A stretch of DNA of 64,000 nucleotides from Niveispirillum cyanobacteriorum (GCF_002868735.1 NZ_CP025611.1:2226501-2290500), one strand, 5' to 3'. Positions 27,294-37,510 are shown, counted from the stretch's first letter. Notes: generated from the letters alone by a model not told the origin. Translations and numbers: made by a program.

Positions 27294-27641
27294 TTACTCA
27301 GCGGCAGCGGCCTTGGCGGCCAGCTTGGCGCGTTCCTGGGCCTTGGCCTTCGGAGCGGACTTCTTCGGGCTTTCGATGATAGCCGGCGTGGCGATCAGGT
27401 TGGCCTTGGCCAGGAACTTGACGACGCGGTCGGTGGGCTGGGCGCCCTTGGCCAGCCAGCCCTTGATGGCCTCTTCATTCAGGGTGACGCGGTCGGCATG
27501 GTCGCTGGCCAGCATCGGGTTGTAGGTGCCGACCTTCTGGATGAAGGCGCCATCGCGCGGGGCGCGGCTGTCGGCGACGACGATGGCGTAGAACGGACGC
27601 TTCTTCGAGCCACCACGGGCCAGACGGATCTTGACGGACAT
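27294..27641 (-). CDS. rpsP: 30S ribosomal protein S16
   Basis: The 115-residue protein has the S16 core [43 protein letters not shown] and continues with [25 protein letters not shown]. An Ala/Lys-rich tail of about 30 residues ([20 protein letters not shown]), common in alphaproteobacteria, ends the protein. S16 stabilises the 5' domain of 16S rRNA. Usually ffh is directly upstream; here two other genes intervene. AAGGAAGATCAAC precedes the ATG. Confidence 0.97.
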   Translation of the reverse strand: MSVKIRLARGGSKKRPFYAIVVADSRAPRDGAFIQKVGTYNPMLASDHADRVTLNEEAIKGWLAKGAQPTDRVVKFLAKANLIATPAIIESPKKSAPKAKAQERAKLAAKAAAAE

Positions 27642-27739
27642 GTTGATCTTCCTTGCTTACAAAAGATGAAACGATCTGGGTTGAGAGATAATCGACGCGG
27701 GATCAGATCAGCCCCGGCGGCGATGTTCCTTGTGGCGGG

Positions 27740-28864
27740 TCATGTTTCATCCCCGCCATTCGCTGGCGTCCATTCGGACGCCAGGATTCCGTAAAGACAA
27801 TTATCGACCACCTCGCCATGCAGCCGGACATAGCCCTGGCGGCGGATACCTTCGCGGGTAAACCCGCACGCTTCCAGCACACGGGCCGAGGCGGCATTAC
27901 GCGGGTCGATCTCCGCCTCCACCCGGTTCTTCTTCAGAACGGCGAAGGCATAGCGCAGCATGGCGGCAGTGGCGGCCTTGGCCAGACCCTTGCCGCGCGC
28001 GGCGGGCGTCAGGATATAGCCGAGATTGACCTGCGCCGGCGTCTCTTTCAGCAGCAGGGCCCAGCCCAGGCATTCACCGCCATCGGTCGTGATGGCCCAA
28101 TGCCAGCCGGAACGCGCGCCCGACGCCATGGACAACATCTTGTCGCGTGTCTGTTCGATGCTGTCATGGGCCTGATGCGGCATGTAGCGCATGCTGTCCG
28201 GATCGCCATAGGCGGCATGCAGGGCATCCGCGTCGCTGGCCTTCAACGGGCGCAGGATAGCGGGGCCATGGCGCAGCGTCGGCAGCGGGGCCGGCGGGTT
28301 CTCCCGCCGCTTTTGCCAGTCGGACGCCAGGATGCCGAAGACGCCGGTATCCAGATAGGTGCCGCCATAGACGAAGTCCTGACGCTGCGTGCCTTCCCAG
28401 GTGAAGCCCAGACGCAGCAGCAGACCGGCGGAGCGGTGGTTGCGTGGGTCGATATTGGCGGCGACACGGTGCAGGCCCCAGGCGCCGAATGCATGGTTCA
28501 GAGCACCGGCCACGGCTTCCTCGCCATAGCCCTTGCCCCTTGCTGCGGGCGACAGGATATAGCCGACCCAGGCGATACCATCCCGTACGCCGAACAGCGT
28601 GACCCAGCCCAGGCAGGCATGACCATCAGTGGTGACGGCCCAGGTACGGACGGTGTCATCCTCGACCAGCGCCTTCTCCATCGATGCTTTCGTCTCCTCG
28701 ATGGAGGTGACGGGCGGATGGGACCAGTAGCGCATGGTCTCCGCATCGCTGAGGATCGCATGCATGGCATCGGTATCGGCCCAGGAAAGCGGACGCAGCA
28801 CCAGACGCGGCGTCAGCAGCGTGGCGTGTTCGGGGGCAACGGGGTTGCGTACCTGGATGGTCAT
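27740..28864 (-). CDS. Double-GNAT N-acetyltransferase (RimJ/RimL type)
   Basis: The 374-residue protein consists of two complete GNAT domains of the RimJ/RimL (Acetyltransf_3) kind. Domain 1 covers about residues 15-180, with LTPRLVLRPLSWADTDAMHAILSD, the acetyl-CoA loop SPAARGKGYGEEAV and NHRSAGLLLRLGFTWEGTQRQDFV. Domain 2 covers about 195-370, with HGPAILRPLKASDADALHAAYGDPD, TPAARGKGLAKAAT and NAASARVLEACGFTREGIRRQGYV. Both acetyl-CoA loops (RGKG) are intact. Single-domain members acetylate N-termini or small amines; the substrate here is unknown. The start at 28864 overlaps the stop of the membrane-protein gene (ATGA). Confidence 0.87.
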   Translation of the reverse strand: MTIQVRNPVAPEHATLLTPRLVLRPLSWADTDAMHAILSDAETMRYWSHPPVTSIEETKASMEKALVEDDTVRTWAVTTDGHACLGWVTLFGVRDGIAWVGYILSPAARGKGYGEEAVAGALNHAFGAWGLHRVAANIDPRNHRSAGLLLRLGFTWEGTQRQDFVYGGTYLDTGVFGILASDWQKRRENPPAPLPTLRHGPAILRPLKASDADALHAAYGDPDSMRYMPHQAHDSIEQTRDKMLSMASGARSGWHWAITTDGGECLGWALLLKETPAQVNLGYILTPAARGKGLAKAATAAMLRYAFAVLKKNRVEAEIDPRNAASARVLEACGFTREGIRRQGYVRLHGEVVDNCLYGILASEWTPANGGDET

Positions 28865-29208
28865 GCCCGGTTCTTCCGTCGGGTCAGAGACAGGAACCGG
28901 TCGCGCGGCTCCCCCGTCCAGCCATTGACGCCGTGGTTCGGCAGCCAGACAGCATGGAAATAGAAAACGAAGGCGGTGGACGTCGCCAGGAAACCGAGCG
29001 CCCAGCCGCGCCCGGCCAGGGCCGACAGCGCCACGGTCAGGACGACAAAGCCGATCAGTCCGGCCAAGCGGCGCAGGGCCGGGCCGTCCCGATGGACAGC
29101 GGCAAACAGGGTACTGTTCACCCCATGCAGCAGCGCCGCCAGCGTGGCATCGAACCACAGACTGTCCAGCGTGAAACGCTGCATCAGGGTTTCGGCGGTG
29201 ACGGACAT
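28861..29208 (-). CDS. Small membrane protein of unknown function
   Basis: The 115-residue protein has hydrophobic segments near residues 45-80 (RLAGLIGFVVLTVALSALAGRGWALGFLATSTAFVFYFHAVWLPNHG), probably two transmembrane helices, and an amphipathic N-terminal part (LDSLWFDATLAALLHGVNSTLFAAVHRDGPAL). I recognise no family. Its ATG shares one base with the ffh stop (TGATG), and its stop overlaps the double-GNAT start, so all three are translationally coupled. Confidence 0.65.
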   Translation of the reverse strand: MSVTAETLMQRFTLDSLWFDATLAALLHGVNSTLFAAVHRDGPALRRLAGLIGFVVLTVALSALAGRGWALGFLATSTAFVFYFHAVWLPNHGVNGWTGEPRDRFLSLTRRKNRA

Positions 29209-30566
29209 CAGCGCAGGCCCTTCGGCATCAGCGCGCCCAGGCCCTGCCGCAGCAGACCCTTCTGGCCCATCTTCTTCATCTTCTTCATCATTTCCGACAT
29301 GTCCTGATACTGTTTGATCAGGCGGTTCACGTCGGCAACGGTCACGCCCGCACCCGTGGCGATGCGGCGACGACGCGACGCGTTCAGGATGTCGGGCTTC
29401 TTACGCTCTTTCTTGGTCATCGACAGGATGATGGCTTCCTGGCGGTCCAGGATCTTCTCGTCGATATTGGCGTTCTTCAGCTGTTCCTTGATCTTGCCCA
29501 TGCCGGGCAGTAGGTTCATCATCCCGCCCATCCCGCCCAGTTTGCGGATCTGCCGCATCTGGGACAGCATGTCCTCAAGGTCGAAGCCGCCCTTCTCCAG
29601 CTTCTTGGCAAGCTTTTCGGCTTCTTCCTTGTCAATGCTTTCGGCGGCCTTTTCCACCAGGCTGACCACGTCGCCCATGCCAAGGATGCGGCCGGCGATA
29701 CGGTCAGGGTGGAACGGCTCCAGCGCGTCGGTCTTTTCGCCCATCCCCATCAGCTTGATGGGCTTGCCTGTGACATGGCGCATGGAAAGGGCGGCACCGC
29801 CGCGCGCATCGCCGTCGATACGCGTCATGACGATGCCGGTGATGCCGACGCGTTCATTGAAATTGGTGGCGACGGTGACGGCGTCCTGACCGGTCATGGC
29901 ATCCACGACCAACAGGCTTTCAATCGGTTTGGTGGCGTCGCGGATGGCCACGACCTCGGCCATCAACTCCTCATCAATGGCCAGACGACCGGCAGTGTCG
30001 AGGATGACGACGTCGAACCCTTCCAGGCGGCCAACTTCCATGGCGCGCTTGGCAATCTCCACGGGCTGCTGACCGGCGATGATGGGCAGACTGGCCACAC
30101 CGGTCTGTTCGCCCAGAATGCGCAACTGTTCCTGTGCGGCGGGGCGGCGGGTGTCGAGCGACGCCAGCAGCACCTTCTTCTTGTCGCGGTTCTTCAGGCG
30201 GACGGCGATCTTGGCCGATGTCGTGGTCTTACCCGACCCCTGCAGGCCCACCATCAAGATAGGCACCGGCGGAACGGCATCGAAGTTCAGGTCCTCGACC
30301 TGGCTGCCCAGCAGTTCCACCAGATGATCATGGACGATCTTGATGACCATCTGACCGGGATTGATGCCGCGCAGCACCTCTGTGCCCACGGCCTTTTCCT
30401 TGACGCCGGTGACAAAGGCCTTCACGGCAGGCAGGGCGACGTCGGCTTCCAGCAGGGCGATACGCACTTCGCGCAGTGCCGCATTGACGTCATCCTCCGA
30501 CAACGCCCCGCGCTTGCGCAGGCGGTCGAAAATATCGCCAAGCCGTCCCGTCAGTCCGTCGAACAT
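29208..30566 (-). CDS. ffh: Signal recognition particle protein Ffh
   Basis: The 452-residue protein has the N domain (MFDGLTGRLGDIFDRLRKRGALSEDDVNAALREVRIALLEADVAL) and the G domain with G1 VGLQGSGKTTTSAKIA, G2/G3 LDTRRPAAQEQL and DTAGRL, and G4 VVDAMTGQDAV. The methionine-rich M domain follows (LSQMRQIRKLGGMGGMMNLLPGM ... RRRRIATGAGVTVADVNRLIKQY). With 4.5S RNA it targets membrane proteins to FtsY and SecYEG. The start at 30566 matches the family. No 4.5S RNA gene was seen near it. Confidence 0.97.
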   Translation of the reverse strand: MFDGLTGRLGDIFDRLRKRGALSEDDVNAALREVRIALLEADVALPAVKAFVTGVKEKAVGTEVLRGINPGQMVIKIVHDHLVELLGSQVEDLNFDAVPPVPILMVGLQGSGKTTTSAKIAVRLKNRDKKKVLLASLDTRRPAAQEQLRILGEQTGVASLPIIAGQQPVEIAKRAMEVGRLEGFDVVILDTAGRLAIDEELMAEVVAIRDATKPIESLLVVDAMTGQDAVTVATNFNERVGITGIVMTRIDGDARGGAALSMRHVTGKPIKLMGMGEKTDALEPFHPDRIAGRILGMGDVVSLVEKAAESIDKEEAEKLAKKLEKGGFDLEDMLSQMRQIRKLGGMGGMMNLLPGMGKIKEQLKNANIDEKILDRQEAIILSMTKKERKKPDILNASRRRRIATGAGVTVADVNRLIKQYQDMSEMMKKMKKMGQKGLLRQGLGALMPKGLR

Positions 30567-30936
30567 CCGTTGCCTTCCATGCCGGTGCCTTGGCCACCCC
30601 GTTCTCGCCCTTGCGAATGGGACATGCCCAAACGCAAAAGCGCCAGTGCGCGACACTCGCGGACTGGCGGGGCACCTCGGTGCCGAATTTCTACCCAATG
30701 CAGGGTGGCCGAGTTGATACAGCGGTAAGGGCACAGAGTCAATGTAGCGGTCCGGGATGAAGGGCGTCGGACCCCGCATGCCACGCAAAGATGCAGGCAT
30801 GATGGTCCGATACCCACTTCCGTAATAGTCTTCCTGTCCGGCTATACGAAATCTTCACTTTCGTCTTCTTAATGCTAGGGTGATCCTTGTGGATCGTCAG
30901 CTTGCTTTGAATATCCCGTAATAATGGGGTGAGGAC
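30567..30936. other. Divergent intergenic region (ffh / pentapeptide copy 2)
   Basis: This is 370 bp with no supportable gene. It contains GGCACCTCGGTGCC-type and ACGAAA-N7-TTTCGT (30846-30864) inverted repeats and TGATCC-N4-GGATCG, and becomes AT-richer towards the pentapeptide gene. It must hold both divergent promoters; I could not fix -35/-10 boxes. GGTGAGG just before 30937 is the ribosome binding site of the plus-strand gene. Confidence 0.4.
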
Positions 30937-32316
30937 ATGGGCGGCGAGATCGGGCGGGGCCCGGACCGGTCGCGGATCAGTGTTGCGGAATTGCAGGGCG
31001 TGATGGGCCGACATCAGGCCTTTCTGCGCCGGCAGGCCGGGGGTGCGCGCGCCAACCTGAAACTGCGCGACCTGTCACACATGGACCTGTCGGGGTTCGA
31101 CCTGTCGGATGCCGACCTGTCGGGGGCCAAGCTGTTTGGCACGCGGCTGGAGGGGGCGAACCTGTCGGGCGCCACGCTTTATGCCGCCGATTTGCGTCTG
31201 GCCAATATGGAAGGAGCGGACCTGCGCAAGGCCGATCTGCGCGGCGCCTGCCTGCGCGGGGCCGTCCTGACCGAGGCCATCCTGTCCGACAGCGACCTGC
31301 GCGATGGCACCATCATGCATGTGCGCAAGAATGGCGACATCGCAGCGCATGAGTTTGAGACGGTGTCGGTGAATACCGAACTGTCGGTCGCCACCATCCG
31401 GGCTGCCGACCTGTCGCGGGCCAAAATCTCCAACGCATTCGTCATGCAGACTGACCTGACGGATGCCATCCTGCGTGGGACCAAGTTCGTGCGCGCCAAC
31501 CTGTCCAACTCCAACCTAACGGGCTGTGACCTGACGGGTGCCGATCTGCGGGAGGCGAACCTGTCGGGGGCCAGGTTGTCGGGGGCCAACCTGACGGGTG
31601 CAGAGTTGAATGCTACACGGTTCCTGGGCGCGGATCTGATCGGCGTCATCATGGATGATGTGACGCGCCGCGCCGCCAATCTGGACGGGGCAATCCTGTC
31701 GCGTGAACTGTCCAGCGATGGACGGCCCTTGGAACAGATACTGGCCGATCACCGCGTCTGGGTGGACAGCCAGGGACGTGACGGCATCCGGGCCGACCTG
31801 TCGGGTGTGGACCTGTCGGGCCGTGATCTGTCGGGGCAGACATTGTCGGCGGCCTTGCTGCACCGGACCATGCTGCGCGGGGCTGACCTTTCGGGTGCCA
31901 CGCTGGCCATGGCCGACCTGTCGCTGGCTGACCTGCGTGATGCAGACCTGACCGCCGCCGATATGCGCGGCGCCAGCCTGGAACGGGCCACCTGTTCGGG
32001 GGCCGTCCTGGTGCGGGCCGACCTGGGGCCGGTACAGATACAAAGCAATGCCACAAGGCTATGGCCTGCCAATCTGAACCGTGTGCGCTTCGACGGAGCC
32101 GACCTGGGGGCCGCGAACCTGCGCAAGGCCAAGGCGACGCAGGCTGTCTTCATCCGGGCTAGCCTGATCCGGACCGACATGGGCGGTGCGGAATTGATCA
32201 GCGCCGATATGTCGGGGGCGGTCTGCACCCAACTGGCGCTGGACGGGGCCAACACCACCGATCTGCGCCATGTCGGGGCTAGGGACCTGATCCTGCCGGA
32301 ACTGGACGATCTATAA
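30937..32316 (+). CDS. Pentapeptide-repeat protein (copy 2)
   Basis: The 459-residue protein is a paralogue of the 16966-18273 product. It has the same N-terminal cap (HQAFLRRQAGGARANLKLRDLSHMDLS, about residues 26-52), a first A(D/N)LxG helix, and a non-repeat break (RKNGDIAAHEFETVSVNTELS, about 128-148). The middle cap repeat is LEQILADHRVWVDSQGRDGIRADLSGVDLS (about 265-295), and the WPANL element SNATRLWPANLNRVRF lies near 370-385. There is no acidic tail; the end is VGARDLILPELDDL. Pentapeptide proteins can mimic DNA (MfpA, Qnr) or act as scaffolds; nothing here decides. It is probably monocistronic, with mdh 270 bp downstream. Confidence 0.88.
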   Translation: MGGEIGRGPDRSRISVAELQGVMGRHQAFLRRQAGGARANLKLRDLSHMDLSGFDLSDADLSGAKLFGTRLEGANLSGATLYAADLRLANMEGADLRKADLRGACLRGAVLTEAILSDSDLRDGTIMHVRKNGDIAAHEFETVSVNTELSVATIRAADLSRAKISNAFVMQTDLTDAILRGTKFVRANLSNSNLTGCDLTGADLREANLSGARLSGANLTGAELNATRFLGADLIGVIMDDVTRRAANLDGAILSRELSSDGRPLEQILADHRVWVDSQGRDGIRADLSGVDLSGRDLSGQTLSAALLHRTMLRGADLSGATLAMADLSLADLRDADLTAADMRGASLERATCSGAVLVRADLGPVQIQSNATRLWPANLNRVRFDGADLGAANLRKAKATQAVFIRASLIRTDMGGAELISADMSGAVCTQLALDGANTTDLRHVGARDLILPELDDL

Positions 32317-32558
32317 TATATAAGGTGTGCGACGGTGCGGAATGCCGCGAAGTCAGGGCCACACCGCCACCTATCCCGTTCCTGCCGCAGCGCCGCATAT
32401 GGGCCTTGCGTCAGGCGCTGGCCTGCCACCCCGCACCCACGACCCTTGTCGGCTTGCCCGAACGGCTGTTTCACGCTAATCACGCCGCCCAGGGTCATCC
32501 CGCACTGCAGCTAAGGAAAGTTGCAGCCGGATGTTCCAAACGTAATCTTGTTTCCTGA

Positions 32559-33551
<993 letters not shown>

Positions 33552-33598
33552 TCCCTTTACCTTCATCAGAAAGTGCTGGTTTCCAGCCCTTCCGGCAC

Positions 33599-33632
33599 AA
33601 AACCCCGCCCGGCCATCCGGGCGGGGTTTTTT
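33599..33632 (+). terminator. Rho-independent terminator of mdh
   Basis: A 14-bp perfect stem (AAAACCCCGCCCGG/CCGGGCGGGGTTTT) with a CCAT loop is followed by a T-run. It separates mdh from the downstream small genes and sucCD. Confidence 0.92.
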
Positions 33633-34107
33633 GTTTCTGCCGCACAGCGACTGCTGGTCATTTCTTGTCAATACCGCACGGCTTTATAAACAATTTCATA
33701 AAATACCGGCCAAATATCCATAAAGAAACTGCATGGATTGACCTGTGATCTTTGCTTCCGTTGCAAAACTGATCTGCATGATGACGGGGCGAAAGTATAG
33801 GTTTGGGTCGTTTTCTTAACCATTCGGTTACGGGTCGCCCGTATAGTCCGCCCCATCAGACGGACGCCACGAATAAAAACGCGCTGATCGCGCTGTCGCT
33901 GTGGCGATCCCATGAAGTGTCTAGTTAATTTGGTGGCGTTGCCAAGTCGTTCGGACAAGGTGGCGTCACAAGGTCAGTAAAGACATGCGGCCAACAGTGG
34001 CGCGTACCTAGCAGGGTGCGATTTCTGTTGACGGCTTGGCGCCTTTGCTGGCACCTCCCCGCCCCATTGCACCGACAAACACGCCATCGTAAGGAATTGG
34101 ACACCCC
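33633..34107. other. AT-richer intergenic region after mdh
   Basis: About 475 bp lie between the mdh terminator and the first small secreted-protein gene. Base composition is lower in GC than the surroundings. A minus-strand open frame (33668-33958) has a composition unlike the local proteins and no ribosome binding site, so I do not call it. The last 100 bp must carry the promoter of the small gene; AAGGAATTGG lies before its ATG. Confidence 0.4.
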
Positions 34108-34422
34108 ATGAAGACCGCCCTGCTGTTCGCCACCGCCCTGCTGTCCCTGACCGCCACCTCCGCTTTCGCCGCTGGCTGCGAACAGGGTAACCCGCCGGCT
34201 CTGGTCGATGGCGCCACCGCCAGCCAGGAGCAGATGGCCGAAGCCATGAAGGCCGTTAAGGCCTATATCGTGTCGACCGAAGAGTATCAGGCCTGCCTGG
34301 AAGCCGCTGGCAAGGGTGGCAAGATGGATATGGAAGCCTACAACAAGTCCGCCGCCCGCATGGAAGCGCTGGCTGCCGACTTCAACAAGCAGCTGAAGAC
34401 CTTCAAGGCCCGCAACGGCTGA
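34108..34422 (+). CDS. Small secreted protein, tandem copy A
   Basis: The 104-residue protein has a signal peptide (MKTALLFATALLSLTATSAFA) cleaved at AFA-AGC. The mature part is about 83 residues: CEQGNPPALVDGATASQEQMAEAMKAVKAYIVSTEEYQACLEAAGKGGKMDMEAYNKSAARMEALAADFNKQLKTFKA. It is helical, with two cysteines (after the cleavage site and in EYQACL) that could form one disulphide in the periplasm. It is about 60-65 % identical by eye to copy B at 34756. The family is not one I can name. It has its own terminator directly downstream (34474). Confidence 0.8.
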   Translation: MKTALLFATALLSLTATSAFAAGCEQGNPPALVDGATASQEQMAEAMKAVKAYIVSTEEYQACLEAAGKGGKMDMEAYNKSAARMEALAADFNKQLKTFKARNG

Positions 34423-34473
34423 TTTTAGGTTTCTGCGGCCGCTCGCTCTGCTGCGAGCTGGCGCTGTTGCGAG

Positions 34474-34506
34474 AACCCGTACCGGTTTCCCGGTACGGGT
34501 TTTTTC
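34474..34506 (+). terminator. Terminator after small secreted protein A
   Basis: A 12-bp perfect stem (AACCCGTACCGG/CCGGTACGGGTT) with a four-base loop is followed by TTTTT. A smaller GCTCGC/GCGAGC-type hairpin precedes it. Confidence 0.9.
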
Positions 34507-34755
34507 ATTTTAGTCGACCAACATTGGCGCATGCATTTACCATTCGGTCCCGCCGCCGCCGTAATTGACGGGCAGGCGTGAAGATTTTATCCTTCCCAAC
34601 AAGTTTAGGGAGATAAGGGCATAATTGCCCAATAATTAGTCAGTTGGGGATAACTTGGCACCCAATAAAACCTGGATAACGGGCCGTCGTTGATGCGCGG
34701 GCATCAATGGCGATTCCGATATCTAAAATTTTATTGTTCTTTGGGGTGTCAAACG
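34507..34755. other. Promoter region of small secreted protein B
   Basis: This region is AT-rich for this genome. It contains GGGCA-TAAT-TGCCC (34617-34630) and a CCCAA...TTGGG pair just after it, then a long AT-rich leader to the ATG at 34756. Together with the terminator before it, this shows copy B is a separate transcript. The inverted repeats are operator candidates only. Confidence 0.35.
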
Positions 34756-35067
34756 ATGAAAAAAGCAATCCTGTCTACCGCCATCGCCATGATTCTGTTT
34801 ACCGGGGCCGCACAGGCCGCCTGCGAACAGGGTGATCCGCCCACCCTGCCCGACGGCGCCACCGCTTCTGAGACGCAGATGGCCGACGCCGTAAAGGCCG
34901 TGAAGGCCTACATTGCTGCCACCGAGGAGTATCAGGCCTGCCTGACGGCTGAGGGTAAGCGCGGCAAGATGGATATCGAGAGCTACAACAAGTCGACTGA
35001 GCGCATGGAGAAGCTGGCCGCCAACTTCAACAAGCAGTTGAAGGCCTTCAAGGGCCGGGGCGGCTGA
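34756..35067 (+). CDS. Small secreted protein, tandem copy B
   Basis: The 103-residue protein has a signal peptide (MKKAILSTAIAMILFTGAAQA) cleaved before ACEQG. The mature sequence CEQGDPPTLPDGATASETQMADAVKAVKAYIAATEEYQACLTAEGKRGKMDIESYNKSTERMEKLAANFNKQLKAFKG is colinear with copy A without gaps, and both cysteines are kept. The ATG at 34756 is preferred over 34690, which adds an unlikely 22-residue stretch before the signal. It has a separate promoter and terminator from copy A. Confidence 0.8.
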   Translation: MKKAILSTAIAMILFTGAAQAACEQGDPPTLPDGATASETQMADAVKAVKAYIAATEEYQACLTAEGKRGKMDIESYNKSTERMEKLAANFNKQLKAFKGRGG

Positions 35068-35076
35068 TCCATACAT

Positions 35077-35125
35077 ATGTCGCACTGGCCGGCTCCCGCA
35101 TGCTCGATGCCGGCCAGTGCGACAT
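35077..35125. terminator. Long stem-loop after small secreted protein B
   Basis: A perfect 17-bp inverted repeat (ATGTCGCACTGGCCGGC / GCCGGCCAGTGCGACAT) has a 15-nt loop, starting 10 bp after the stop codon. It lacks a long T-run, so it may act as an RNA 3' stabiliser or Rho-assisted terminator rather than a classical one. Confidence 0.7.
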
Positions 35126-35439
35126 TTCACGGGCAGGTTACAGACGTAGTGGTCCTGTCACCGTTACATGGCACCATTGCACCTGACGCTCGCGCTTACC
35201 GCATCTGCGGCAGGCTCTTGTTGCGCTGCAAGGGTTTGCGCCATTTCGTATCGTGAAGGCCACCGTGGACCCGTGCAAAATTCCGCATATTGACGGGCAC
35301 GACAAGGGACCTTTGGATGGTTGATCCCGGTTCCCATAGTGCTAAAGTGCCGCCCGCGTGGGGGTTGGACCTCCGTGTGCGGCTGGGCGGATCCCCGCTC
35401 TGCCGGCCCGTCTCCCATCCAGAGCAAGACGGCTGAGCG
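35126..35439. other. sucC upstream region
   Basis: 314 bp with no gene I can support on either strand. It should contain the sucCD promoter; no convincing boxes were located. GACGGCTGAGCG is the weak ribosome binding region before the sucC ATG. Confidence 0.4.
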
Positions 35440-36636
35440 ATGAATATCCATGAGTACCAGGCCAAGAGCCTGCTGAAGAAGTACGGCGTCGCGGTGCCCC
35501 GCGGCGGCGTCGCCTATACGCCGGACGAAGCCGCCAAGGTTGCCACCGAACTGGGTGGCCCCGTCTGGGTGGTGAAGTCGCAGATCCATGCTGGCGGCCG
35601 TGGCGCCGGTCGTTTCAAGAACGACCCCAATGGCAAGGGCGGCGTCCGCGTCGTCAAGAGCGTGGACGATGTGAAGTCCAACGCCGCCGCCATGCTGAAT
35701 CAGGTGCTGGTCACCAAGCAGACCGGTCCGGATGGCAAGGAAGTTGGCCGCCTCTATATCGAGGAAGGCGCCGACATCAAGCGCGAGCTGTATCTGTCGA
35801 TGCTGCTGGATCGCGGCACGTCGCGCGTCACCATCGTCGCCTCGACCGAGGGCGGGATGGAGATCGAGGAAGTGGCCCACAGCCACCCTGAGAAGATCAC
35901 CAAGGTTGCCATCGACCCTGTCGAAGGCCTTCAGGGCTATCACGCCCGCAAGGTCGCCTTTGCCCTGGGCCTGGAAGGCAAGCAGGTCAACGCCGCCGCC
36001 AAGTTCATGACCGCCATGTACAAGGCGTTCGTCGACCTGGATATGAGCATGGTTGAGATCAACCCGCTGGTCGTGACCGGTGCCGGCGACGTGATCGCGC
36101 TGGATGCCAAGGTCAACTTCGACGACAACGCGCTGTACCGCCACGCGGAAGTGGAAGAACTGCGCGACCCGACCGAAGAAGAAGCCTCTGAGACGGAAGC
36201 CACCAAGCACGGCCTGAACTATGTGAAGCTGGATGGCAACATCGGCTGCATGGTGAACGGTGCGGGCCTGGCTATGGCCACCATGGACATCATCAAGCTG
36301 TATGGCGGTGAGCCGGCGAACTTCCTGGACGTCGGTGGTGGCGCCACCAAGGAACGCGTTACCACAGCGTTCAAGCTGATCCTGTCTGATCCGAATGTCG
36401 AAGGCATCCTGGTCAATATCTTCGGCGGTATCATGCGCTGTGACGTCATCGCGGATGGCGTCGTTGCCGCCGCGCGTGAAGTGTCCTTGCATGTTCCGCT
36501 AGTGGTCCGTCTGGAAGGCACCAACGTCGATCTGGGCAAAAAGATCATGGCCGAAAGCGGCCTGCCGATCCTGTCCGCCGACAATCTGGCCGACGCCGCT
36601 GAAAAGATCGTCAAGGCCGTGAAGGAGGCCGCGTAA
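35440..36636 (+). CDS. sucC: Succinyl-CoA synthetase beta subunit (ADP-forming)
   Basis: The 398-residue protein has an ATP-grasp domain at the N-terminus ([25 protein letters not shown] ... [40 protein letters not shown]). The CoA-ligase domain follows ([43 protein letters not shown] ... [18 protein letters not shown]). With SucD it makes ATP from succinyl-CoA in the TCA cycle. The sucD ATG is one base after its stop. Confidence 0.97.
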   Translation: MNIHEYQAKSLLKKYGVAVPRGGVAYTPDEAAKVATELGGPVWVVKSQIHAGGRGAGRFKNDPNGKGGVRVVKSVDDVKSNAAAMLNQVLVTKQTGPDGKEVGRLYIEEGADIKRELYLSMLLDRGTSRVTIVASTEGGMEIEEVAHSHPEKITKVAIDPVEGLQGYHARKVAFALGLEGKQVNAAAKFMTAMYKAFVDLDMSMVEINPLVVTGAGDVIALDAKVNFDDNALYRHAEVEELRDPTEEEASETEATKHGLNYVKLDGNIGCMVNGAGLAMATMDIIKLYGGEPANFLDVGGGATKERVTTAFKLILSDPNVEGILVNIFGGIMRCDVIADGVVAAAREVSLHVPLVVRLEGTNVDLGKKIMAESGLPILSADNLADAAEKIVKAVKEAA

Positions 36637-36637
36637 C

Positions 36638-37510
36638 ATGGCCGTTCTCGTCAATAAAGACACCAAGGTCATCTGCCAGGGCTTCACCGGCGCGCAGGGG
36701 ACCTTCCATTCCGAACAGGCCATTGCCTATGGCACCAAGATGGTCGGCGGCGTGACCCCCGGTAAGGGCGGTTCCAAGCATCTCGACCTGCCGGTGTTCG
36801 ACACCGTCTCGGACGCAGTGCTGAAGACCGGTGCCAATGCCTCGGTCATCTATGTGCCGCCGCCGTTCGCCGCCGACGCGATCCTGGAAGCCATCGATGC
36901 AGAGCTGCCGCTGGTGGTCTGCATCACCGAAGGCATCCCGGTGCTGGACATGGTCCGCGTCAAGCGCGCGCTTGCCAACAGCAAGACCCGCCTGATCGGC
37001 CCGAACTGCCCCGGCGTCATCACCCCGGATGAGTGCAAGATCGGTATCATGCCCGGCCATATTCACAAGCGTGGCAAGATTGGCATCGTTTCCCGTTCCG
37101 GCACCCTGACCTATGAAGCGGTGGCACAGACGACCGCCGCCGGCCTGGGCCAGACCACCTGCATCGGCATTGGCGGCGACCCCGTCAATGGTACGAACTT
37201 CGTGGACGCGCTGGAAATGTTCGCCAAGGACCCGGAAACCGAAGGCATCATCATGATCGGCGAGATCGGTGGTGACGCAGAGGTGAACGGGGCCGAGTAC
37301 ATCAAGGCATCCGGCCTGAAGAAGCCCGTCGTCGGCTTCATCGCTGGCCGTACGGCTCCTCCGGGCCGCCGCATGGGCCATGCCGGTGCCGTGATCTCCG
37401 GCGGTAACGACACCGCCGAGTTCAAGGTGGAAGCTATGCGCGCCGCCGGTATCCATGTCTCCGAAAGCCCGGCCAGCCTGGGCTCAACCATGGTGAAGGC
37501 CCTGGGCTGA
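36638..37510 (+). CDS. sucD: Succinyl-CoA synthetase alpha subunit
   Basis: The 290-residue protein has the CoA-binding N-domain ([35 protein letters not shown]) and [16 protein letters not shown]. The ligase domain carries the phosphohistidine in [14 protein letters not shown] (about residue 247). The last residues ([13 protein letters not shown]) are typical. It is coupled to sucC and followed by a strong terminator. Confidence 0.97.
   Translation: MAVLVNKDTKVICQGFTGAQGTFHSEQAIAYGTKMVGGVTPGKGGSKHLDLPVFDTVSDAVLKTGANASVIYVPPPFAADAILEAIDAELPLVVCITEGIPVLDMVRVKRALANSKTRLIGPNCPGVITPDECKIGIMPGHIHKRGKIGIVSRSGTLTYEAVAQTTAAGLGQTTCIGIGGDPVNGTNFVDALEMFAKDPETEGIIMIGEIGGDAEVNGAEYIKASGLKKPVVGFIAGRTAPPGRRMGHAGAVISGGNDTAEFKVEAMRAAGIHVSESPASLGSTMVKALG

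Noticed and set aside
30567-30936. 4.5S/SRP RNA gene near ffh
   Set aside because: No GGTCAGG...GGAAGGAAGCAGCC-type conserved loop was seen on either strand.
33668-33958. Minus-strand frame of 96 codons in the gap after mdh
   Set aside because: No ribosome binding site, odd basic composition and no signal of selection; probably chance in AT-richer DNA.
35164-36492. Minus-strand open frame of 442 codons opposite sucC
   Set aside because: sucC is certain on the plus strand; the antisense translation is His/Gly-rich without motifs.
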